Positions 57,401-64,000 of a stretch of 64,000 nt of DNA are shown here, one piece after another. Origin of the DNA: Dracaena cambodiana. Its lineage: Eukaryota > Streptophyta > Magnoliopsida > Asparagales > Asparagaceae. The notes under the pieces are model-generated. The model had not been told where the DNA came from and made no database searches. It saw only the letters and a list, made by a program, of their open reading frames with translations. Location of the stretch: positions 50,061,349-50,125,348 of the forward strand of contig JAYEPQ010000005.1 of the NCBI GenBank assembly GCA_036321105.1. The letters run 5' to 3'. Numbering within the stretch: the first letter of the stretch is position 1; every line of letters begins with the position of its first letter. Made by a program: the position numbers and the translations under genes.

Positions 57401-60400
57401 ATGCATATGATAGGATTCAATTGAGCCTGTGCGTGGTCTCATAATTTGAATATAAAAACTTGCACCTTATCACATTCTTTAGATAAATCTTGCAGTCCAA
57501 TCGAATATGTGTGCTAAGATTTTTTTTAACGATTTCTTTCCCTAAGCAATATGTGATCGTATGATTTAAATGATAAAATGCACCTCTTGATTAATATGCT
57601 CAATTCATAGAAGTTACGTTAGTTCTTAGGTTTTGTATGTTATAATAAAAAGATAATATAGCTGGCTATTTGATAAGTATGAAGTCTTTCTTCCTTCCAT
57701 CTTAACGGTTGTAAATCAATTGAAGTCTTCTATTATATTTGTCCGTCAAGTCTTAAAACTGTAGTTTTGCACATTTTTACTAGTAATCTATTAGTGGCAT
57801 TTTAAAATTAATTTTTTTTAAAAAAAACCTATAAAAAAATTGCACTTTGTTTCCTTTTATTTTATCTTTTATTCTTAACTATTCTTGTCAAAAAATGTTG
57901 ATTAGTTAATTTAGCTTGGGCAAACTATAAACAGATTGATCACATAGCAAATCAAGTGAAGTTTGGGTTTCAGTTTCTTATTCAAAATGTGCCCCGGTCC
58001 TATCTATGAAGCATGAACACTTCTATCCTGTACCACATGTTGTTGGTCCCATGCTTTATGCATACTGGACATGACTGATCTTCTCATTGTTGTTTGTGTA
58101 CTATGCTAGAAGTCATCATGTTTCTGTTTCTATACTTCTTAGCTCTTTACTCTTTTTAATTAGTTAGTTAATGTATATACCTATGTGTATGTGTCTCTGA
58201 GGATCCATGACATTTTTGGTCATGGTTTGACTGAATAGCTTTGCTTACCTGTTGGTTAGAGCTGACATATTTCTTATCATAATATCGCTTACCTATTGGT
58301 TTAAACAATCTTTCATTGTTGATTCTTGAAGTACACAGTTACTAATATTCAAGTCAGTATTTATTAATGTAGATCATATCCTTTTTGTATTTAGAAAGCA
58401 CCTTTACATCATTCTTCTCTCTGTTAGGCTTGATAGTTGATACTCACTGGTCTATGTGTTATTATTTACATTGCAATTTTAGATTAGCATGATAACGGGA
58501 TCTATTCTATAAAAAAAATATTTTATAAGTTAGTTATTTTGAGTTCATAGTAAAGTTATTGTTTGCTGAAACTGATTGTGTGATATTTGATGCAGTACTT
58601 GGATGAAAATAAGCAGCTTATTCTGGCAATTTTGGATAATCAAAATTTGGGGAGGCTAGCTGAGTGTGCCCAGTAAGTAACTCGAATGTTGCAGCTGCGG
58701 TTTTCTGTCATCCTGCCTCTTCATCTTCTTTTCTACTCCACAGTTAATATGTTCAATGTGCATTCCATTTCGCAATGATATATTTCTCTTCTTACATCCC
58801 CTCTCTTTGTTTTTGCCCCCCTTGCTCTTAGAATCTAATGCCTTGTTGCCAAAAAATATGTGTCAAAGTTTAAGTTCACCCCATTAAAATTACATTACTC
58901 AGATGCCTTTTTCATTTTTGATCGCATGAAACATGATTATTAGATAGCTGAGCAAACTTCTGAGCAAATATAGATGGTTAAAACCATGGAAATTCCCAAG
59001 GAGGGTTGGTTTTCAAATCTAATGAATATGTAATGTTACATCCATACTGAAGTTTAGTTTCTGGCTGTTGCAGTAGGGAATTATTCAGGGAGAATAGGTA
59101 ACTTTTGGTCACTGATTGGGTGTTTCCAAATACTTCGGTGACACATCTTAATAAGAACAGGTTTGAGTCATTTTTTATGCTGGTGAAGAGTATCGGTTAA
59201 AAATCTGTGTAAAAAGATGTACATCCCACCTGAAGGAGTGGTATGCCTGGGGAAATATCGTTGTTGACCGTAATATTATTCTCAGTATGGTAACACCATA
59301 TGTCTGACCCAATTGTGTTAGATTTTTGGTGCAACGACTGTTATGTCTTTGACCGAGTTTGTGTTTCGTGGATTATCAGGGCTGAATTCTTAATTTCTGT
59401 CCATGTTGCAGGACTATCAGTCCGTTTGATTTTAAATTAAAGAAATGTCTTGTTACCATATTTATGTTCCATGAATTGTGGTGAAGTCTAATAGCTCGCT
59501 ATACTTTTTCCCCCCTTTTGATAAGGCAACAGCCAAAGATGGCACAAACCACAAATGCTCTCACACACGAGCCATGCAAAGTGCAAAGAAAACCAAACCA
59601 CAAAATTGGCCATATTTTATTATATGTTCTTTCTGCATAGTGTATACATTAGGCTCGTAACCAAGGTTTAAAATTTCAGAATTGGTATAGTATTGACCTA
59701 TAGTTTATAGTATCAAAAATTGACAATATCGATATATACATCATATCGGCACTAATGGAAATATTAGTAAAAAGGTGGCAGTATTGACATACCAGTGCCG
59801 ACATTATAGGGTTTATATATCGTATCGGACACTGCAAAAATTGATAAGATATTCGTAATAACTATTGGTAATGGCTGATATTTAAAACCTTGTCGTGACT
59901 CTCTTACAATTCAAGTCTATTTAGCTGCCGTTCTGTTCGTATATGTTTTTTCCACATATTGTTGGTATATAAATTGCTGTATCGACTCTGTGCTCATGCT
60001 ATCAGCAATAATGTGTGGCTCACATATATTGGACTTCTAAATCTCAACAATTTACCACTGCATAATATTCGTGATGATAACCGAAAAATATGTCAGGTAC
60101 CAAGCACAGCTCCAAAAGAATCTCTTGTATCTTGCTGCAATTGCCGATGCCCAGCCACAAGCACCCGCAATGCGTCCTCAAGTTAGTTCTACGCCTTTGT
60201 TTTTTTAGTGTTTCGTTGTGTAATTGTTCTGTGAATACCAATGCTTTGTTCACCTAAGCCAGCTGCCTAGTCCTTTAGCCTTCAGTTCAATTTTTCTTAG
60301 TCAATTTACCCGTTTGCCAGATGATTCCCCATGCTGCAATGCCCCAGGCCGGCGGCCAATACATGCAGCAGGCATCAATTTTCCCTCCGAAGACACCGCT

Positions 60401-60806
60401 ACAGTTTACTCCACAACAAGTCCAGGAGTTACAGCAGCAACAGCAGCAGCAGCAGCTACACCACCATCCACAGATGATGCCGTTCCAAGGCCACATGGTC
60501 ATGAGACCTGTCGGACCTATGAACGAAATACACGCAGCCCCGCAAACTCAATCGTCTCATGGAGGAGGTGGCGGCAGTGGCAGTGAGCCTCCTTCAGGAG
60601 GCATGGGCATGTCTGAGCCCCAACGAGGAAGCACACTGAGCAGCACAGCAGATGTACGAGGAAGCAAATCAGATGCAGGTAGTGCAGCCTCAAAGCATGC
60701 TGCAGCTGCTGCTGATGGCCAGAAGAACTCGGCATCCGAACAAAGGAGTGGAGATGCAGAGGCCGGACCAAACCCTAAAAGACCAGAAAGTTCCAAGACG
60801 CCATAA
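42446..60806 (+). CDS. GIF: GRF-interacting factor, GIF2/GIF3 type (SSXT-domain coactivator)
   Basis: A nuclear transcriptional coactivator that binds GROWTH-REGULATING FACTORs and recruits SWI/SNF remodelling to promote cell proliferation in leaves and flowers. Exons 42446-42526, 58596-58672, 60097-60181 and 60321-60806 give 242 aa; all introns are GT..AG with phases 0, 2 and 0. The SSXT (SNH) domain spans residues about 20-75, with ITTEQIQK at the end of exon 1, YLDENKQLILAILDNQNLG in exon 2 and QLQKNLLYLAAIADAQPQ in exon 3. The ITTEQIQK form fits the GIF2/GIF3 group rather than AN3/GIF1. Exon 4 encodes Met/Gln/His-rich (polyQ by CAG/CAA) and then Gly/Ser-rich tails, as in the family. No break is seen. 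Intron 1 is about 16 kb and crowded with mobile DNA. Confidence 0.94.
43461..43585. mobile_element. Family-A hAT-like MITE, 125 bp
   Basis: Ends GGGAAATTCTAAAAGAACAC and the complement of CAGGAAATTCTAAATGAGCA. Flanks TCATTTTG / TCTTTTTG (seven of eight). The centre has a CACTTGACTTAGTG palindrome. Confidence 0.8.
43656..47790 (+). mobile_element. LTR element with 1.84-kb LTRs and a 457-bp interior
   Basis: LTRs 43656-45494 and 45952-47790, TGTAATAACCC...GGGGCGTGACA, both 1839 bp and with no difference that I could find on reading. Perfect target duplication TGCTA (43651-43655, 47791-47795). The interior has an initiator-Met primer site and GAGGACGAAATT...AAGAGGGGTAGAATG before the second LTR, nearly as in the Tekay-type element at 3478. 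There is no gag or pol, so it is non-autonomous and recent. The 85-codon frames at 44777 and 47073 are the same LTR sequence and not evidently a gene. Confidence 0.93.
45504..45516 (+). other. Primer-binding site of the short-interior LTR element
   Basis: TGGTATCAGAGCC about 9 bp after the LTR end CGTGACA; complementary to initiator-Met tRNA. Confidence 0.85.
47793..48164 (-). other. Unexplained 123-codon open frame in GIF intron 1
   Basis: A minus-strand frame just outside the LTR element, relatively rich in Cys and aromatic residues (CFGSWYKHTVCYFSHMQYGG). I recognise no domain. It may be a captured fragment or chance. Confidence 0.2.
48547..49098 (-). mobile_element. Solo LTR of a TR-GAG relative
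   Basis: TGTATGCCCGAAAAATTGAA...GTGTCTACA with a perfect 5-bp duplication AACAC (48542-48546, 49099-49103). It follows the plan of the LTR at 8656: shared start, a middle segment with CTCCGTTGACGATCCG, then the palindrome cluster and poly-T, but strongly diverged. A single LTR with a duplication means that intra-element recombination removed the interior. Confidence 0.92.
48967..49070. repeat. CCCGCGGG palindrome cluster in the solo LTR
   Basis: CCCGCGGGTTGG, CTCCCGCGGATG, CCACCCGCGGAAG and CCCGCGGGAGGAATTCCCGC: same motif and same place as in the TR-GAG LTRs, but with different spacers. Confidence 0.9.
49104..54983. other. GIF intron 1, central part, little recognised
   Basis: AT-rich intron. 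About 50690-50945 looks like a decayed MITE related to 59662-59892 (AAAGTTTAAAATATAAAATA and TATTGGTATCGGATATC). At 53380-53620 there are TAGCTGAGCTTT / AAGCTTGGCTCAG palindromes of MITE type. No gene. Confidence 0.45.
54992..57021. mobile_element. Non-autonomous hAT element, 2.03 kb
   Basis: Ends CAGTGTTCTAAATATCGGAT and the complement CACTGTTTTAAATACCGGCC, and a perfect 8-bp duplication CACATGAA (54984-54991, 57022-57029). Subterminal ATACCGG/GATATC motifs repeat on both sides. Inside are a 124-bp tandem duplication (55608-55860), ACTCATACACACAAAATCAG repeats (55920-56090), GAATCAGTGATTCG palindromes (56097-56245) and a GC-richer, purine-rich patch (56420-56840). No transposase frame. Confidence 0.92.
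57030..58595. other. GIF intron 1, 3' part
   Basis: AT-rich intron sequence leading to the acceptor TTGATGCAG. No repeat or gene recognised. Confidence 0.5.
59662..59892. mobile_element. hAT-like MITE in GIF intron 2, 231 bp
   Basis: Ends CAAGGTTTAAAATTTCAGAA and the complement CAAGGTTTTAAATATCAGCC. Flanks TCGTAAC / TCGTGAC. The termini resemble those of the 54992 element. Confidence 0.7.
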
Positions 60807-61130
60807 ACTTTTAAGGGGACTTTAGTTAGGATTATATGCTCAGAGGCACCGTCGCATATGATCGGAAACCAAATTTACGACCCCCACAACCCCTCATCTT
60901 ACGGGGCTGTTCATGTTGCATGGTTGATCTTTTCAATCTCAGTAGACATTGACCTAACTATGTCATAGGTCTTGCTATTTGTCTTTTGGCTATGGATAAA
61001 AATGTGGTTTATAAGTGAGCACATATTCCTCCTTTAAAAAATGCTAGATGCGATTATTTCATAGAAATTTTAATAAACCATGTTAACTTCTAGATATGAT
61101 TATTTTATAGGTTTATAGAAATTTTAATAA
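60807..61130 (+). other. 3' flank of the GIF gene
   Basis: Presumed 3' untranslated region and flank. No clear single polyadenylation signal. Ends at the MITE target duplication TTTTAATAA. Confidence 0.5.
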
Positions 61131-61791
61131 GGGTTAATTACTGTCAGATCTCCTATGGTATTGGGATTATATAATTTAACACTCCTGAAATTTGAAACTC
61201 TCAAAAAATCTTCTGGGCATCCTAACGGTGTAAACTAGACATGAGTTAGGAGGACATGTGATGTGCACGTATTATAAAAAGTCAAAAATATCCTTAGGGA
61301 AGATGAGAAGTAGTAGCAGCTGCAGCTTTTAGTTGCTGCTAGCAGCAGCTGCAGCAGTAGTATGCGTGCAAGCATAACTGCTGCAGATATTACTCAGCAG
61401 CTTGCAGGCTACAAGCATACTACTGCTGCAGATACTATTAGCAGCAACTAAGAGAGATTAAGAGAGTTAAGGAGTTAGAGATAAAATATAAGGAAAATCA
61501 TACTCAAACCTTAAGTTTAATGGAGTTTCATACACAAAAAACCTAAAAAAAATAGAGGGCGGTGGGATTAAGAGAGAGTGGTACATGAGTGACAAAGAGA
61601 AAGAGGGAGGGAGGGAGAGAGAGAGAGAGAAAGGAATGAGGGTGGAGTGCAATTTAGCATAAAAGGGGAGTAATAATAACTAATTATCACTAACTGTGTT
61701 AAAGATTCAAAGGTTTTTTTAGAATTTTAAACTTTAGGAGTGTTAAGTTACACATTTTCAATATTACATGAGGTGTAACTGTAATTAATCT
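61131..61791. mobile_element. Mutator-like MITE, copy 2 of the family at 1395
   Basis: A 661-bp foldback with ends GGGTTAATTACTGTCAGATC and the complement of AGATTAATTACAGTTACACC. Perfect 9-bp duplication TTTTAATAA (61122-61130, 61792-61800). The ends match those at 1395-1965; the core differs, with a GCAGCAGCTGCAG inverted repeat (61310-61455) and a GA run. Confidence 0.9.
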
Positions 61792-61800
61792 TTTTAATAA

Positions 61801-62322
61801 ACCATATTAATTTTTATCTTATATCCGATACGAAGTTTTACTCGTATGTTATCTGATCTCTTAATTATATGTCAGCTATCAATTCTGCACCTTTAAAAAA
61901 AAGGAGTGTAATGTTTGGCCTGTTGTTGCTGATTGAGTTAATATTAAAAATGTTAATGACTTGGAGAATGTTGCACCTACCCCTAGACATTACCTGCTCC
62001 AATAGCTAGAGCTTGATTGCATTATTCTTGTCGGGAATCAAATGAGAAAAAAGAAAAAGGAAAAAAAAAAAAACATGGAGTGATTATTATAGCTTTAGTT
62101 GTATAATATATATAGCACATTGTGAGGGCCTCCTCAATCTTTGCTTAGCTTTTCTCAAAGTAAAGAAGAAGAAATAAAGAAAAGCAAAGATTTGTTGTTG
62201 GAGTGTGATATGACTCCATAACAATCATGATGTGAAACTATTGACAAGCAAAAAGTTAGTTGGTAATCTCGGTGCCAACAGTCTTAATAATCAATGTGAG
62301 GATGAAAACTTAATGTTATGTA
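61801..62322. other. Intergenic sequence, no gene recognised
   Basis: AT-rich, with A-rich runs at 62040-62075 and 62150-62190. Nothing coding. Confidence 0.5.
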
Positions 62323-62798
62323 TAGGGTGTCGGTCCAGTTCGAAAAAATTCCTGTCGAAAATCAAATTGAAATAGTAGAATCGAAAGTGAAACCGATCGA
62401 ACTCCTAAGAAAATCGAAATCGAATTTTCGATTCGGTTTGATCGGTTTTCTTTCATTTGGGTTTGAAACTAAATATGTGATAAACTAGTGTATTTTATAG
62501 GAAAAATAATAATTTTTCCTTTTATTTTTTTTTTCTATCTATTAAAATAACAATCACATATTTTTCATCAAATATTTAAAAGAAAAAACACATTGAAAAA
62601 AAAAAGAATAAACTACAATTATAAAAATTCGATTTTTACGGTCGGTTTCGGTTAGAGCTAAAGCTACCAAAACCCGACCCGAAATTCGAAATTAATTTCG
62701 GTTTTTAAACCGAACCGAACAGAAAAGCGAATAAACCGATCGATTTGGTTCGGTTTTGCAGTTTGGTTAGGTTTTTTTCGGATTTTTGCTCAACCCTA
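62323..62798. mobile_element. hAT-like MITE with TAGGG ends
   Basis: TAGGGTGTCGGTCCAGTTCG at the left and the complement TAGGGTTGAGCAAAAATCCG at the right, with subterminal AAACCGAACCGA/TCGGTTTTC repeats typical of this common plant type. The target duplication is weak (GTTATGTA / GTTACTTC). Confidence 0.6.
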
Positions 62799-63005
62799 GT
62801 TACTTCCCCATGCGAAATCTGGCAGAATACCAACAATATATTCGCGTAAGAATATGCTAAATTTATAATAATTTATAATTAATTATGGATTTCTATTTAT
62901 AAAAGATGGTGGATTTATAATAATCATTATAAACTATTAAGTGAGATTATTCGAGAAAGGGAGTATTACACTGAAACTAATGTTTTAGAGTTGGGTATGT
63001 CTGAG

Positions 63006-63115
63006 GTCTAATAAATTAGCGTGTGATTATAGTTTAATTAATGGCCCAATAGTTAGTTGGGTCTAATAAATCAGCGGGTGATTATAGTTTAATTAATGGC
63101 CCAATAGTTAGTTGG
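63006..63115. repeat. 55-bp tandem duplication
   Basis: Two copies of GTCTAATAAAT(T/C)AGCG(T/G)GTGAT...GTTAGTTGG starting at 63006 and 63061 with two differences. Confidence 0.95.
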
Positions 63116-63328
63116 ATCTGAGCCAACCCAGGGAACTCCGAATGATTACGACGTTTGTTGCTTTCAAGTATGAAAACTTAGTTTAACTTGGAAGATTGAA
63201 CTACTTTCTTAAGAGAGAGATGTTTAAAGGAAAGAATTAGTAGCAAGTATCCTCTCATTACTAACGTTAGGTACTTAGGTGTCATCACCTTGTCACTAGT
63301 TCAAGATTTTTTAAATCTTTTTAATTTA

Positions 63329-63490
63329 TTGTTTACTTGATATTTGTTGGGTTTTATAGTTTACTTTTTGAGAAAAGTAAACTATAAATTTACTTTGATT
63401 TATTTGTTGGGTTTTATAGTTTACTTGATATTTGTTGGGTTTTTGAATTTCTTTGATTTATTGTTTACTTGATATTTGTTGGGTTTTTGA
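63329..63490. repeat. Short mixed tandem repeats, TTTACTTGATATTTGTTGGG
   Basis: TGTTTACTTGATATTTGTTG recurs near 63330, 63420 and 63463, with a small TTTACTTTTT / AAAAAGTAAA hairpin inside. Confidence 0.8.
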
Positions 63491-63939
63491 CTTGGACAAA
63501 TTGTGGTGTGCATGATGTGCTTCTTTTATTTTGATTCCAAATAATGACCAAAATAGAGTTTGCAATGGAGAATAAAGTCATAGAAAGTTGCCTTTTATAC
63601 TTCTCTCAGATATTGCTTCTCACATTTGCTAACTAAATTATGGATTTTGACCAAATCCTTGATTTTTTGACTCATGGAACCCATGTTCATGATGAAATTC
63701 ATAAATTTAGATTGAAGAAACTCGAGGCTCATAACATGGGCACGATCAAACAAGTCATCCTGTTTTCTATTTGATGACAAATATACACCTTAATATTGTA
63801 ACCATGAAGAAAAGATGCTTTAAAGAAATTCGTAAAAAAAAAAAATTATATACTTTACTCTTTCAATTTATCTTTTTTAGTAAATCGTTTTGAAAATCTA
63901 ATTGTAGAGTAATGTCACGATAAATTTTATAGTACTACT
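63491..63939. other. Intergenic sequence, no gene recognised
   Basis: A 61-codon minus-strand frame at 63595-63780 has no recognised domain. Otherwise AT-rich. Confidence 0.4.
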
Positions 63940-64000
63940 ATTAGGTCAGATTTATTAGATGGCACGGAATATTGGGCTATAAAGAAACGTCATTCACAAA
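63940..64000 (+). pseudogene. Start of an RTE-type LINE fragment, continues past the window
   Basis: Reads IRSDLLDGTEYWAIKKRHSQ, matching the AIRPDLLYGMECWAIKKRHS segment at about 30120-30175 (minus). The fragment runs off the right edge. Confidence 0.75.

Larger units (their letters stand above)
42527..58595 (+). other. GIF intron 1, about 16 kb
   Basis: Donor AAG/GTATTT at 42527 and acceptor TGCAG before 58596. Insertions listed separately account for about 7 kb: 43461-43585, 43656-47790, 48547-49098 and 54992-57021. A 46-bp tandem duplication (CATATCTTC..TTTTTTGCTGGTGC) lies at about 43188-43285. I see no host gene inside. Confidence 0.9.

Noticed and set aside
60287..60796. Minus-strand and alternate-frame open frames over GIF exon 4
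   Set aside because: They are shadows of the CAG-rich GIF coding exon.

Overview
The window is nuclear DNA of a flowering plant. It holds genes with GT..AG introns, a mitochondrial-ribosome gene, an ATL-type RING-H2 gene and a GRF-INTERACTING FACTOR gene, set in AT-rich, transposon-rich sequence with long (TA)n runs. The sequence does not settle the species. Only three host genes are convincing; most of the rest is mobile DNA, much of it nested.

Layout. 45-1092 (minus): first three exons of the gene for mitochondrial ribosomal protein uL4m, running off the left edge. 1189-21367: one transposon with 8-bp target duplications (here 'family B', hAT-like). It was entered by a small Mutator-like MITE (1395-1965) and by a large Ty3/gypsy element of Del/Tekay type (3478-20613, 3.4-kb LTRs). 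The gypsy element was itself entered by a gag-only LTR element (TR-GAG, 8656-14149, target duplication CCAAG). 21368-26576: intergenic sequence with a diverged duplication, a dead hAT transposase tail and small MITEs. 26577-27407 (minus): membrane RING-H2 E3 ligase gene of the ATL family. 27814-32147: small hAT-like MITEs, a 230-260-bp tandem repeat array and a LINE (RTE) fragment. 32148-37020: Ty1/copia element with perfect ends but lacking most of gag, protease and integrase. 37742-38357: minisatellite and an RTE LINE tail. 39149-42242: second long family-B element, again carrying a Mutator-like MITE.

42446-60806 (plus): a four-exon GIF gene (242 aa, SSXT domain, GIF2/GIF3 type). Its first intron is about 16 kb and contains a 4.1-kb LTR element with almost no interior, a solo LTR of a TR-GAG relative, a 2-kb hAT element and smaller MITEs. 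60807-64000: 3' flank with a second copy of the Mutator-like MITE, a hAT-like MITE, short tandem duplications and the start of another RTE LINE fragment.

The three genes show no functional link. The best signals are about mobile DNA. The same end of the same family-B element lies 100-200 bp upstream of both the uL4m and GIF start codons. A MITE-like unit is amplified inside the gypsy LTR. A CCCGCGGG palindrome block recurs in every TR-GAG-type LTR and inside its reading frame. The GIF SSXT domain is interrupted by a 16-kb intron.
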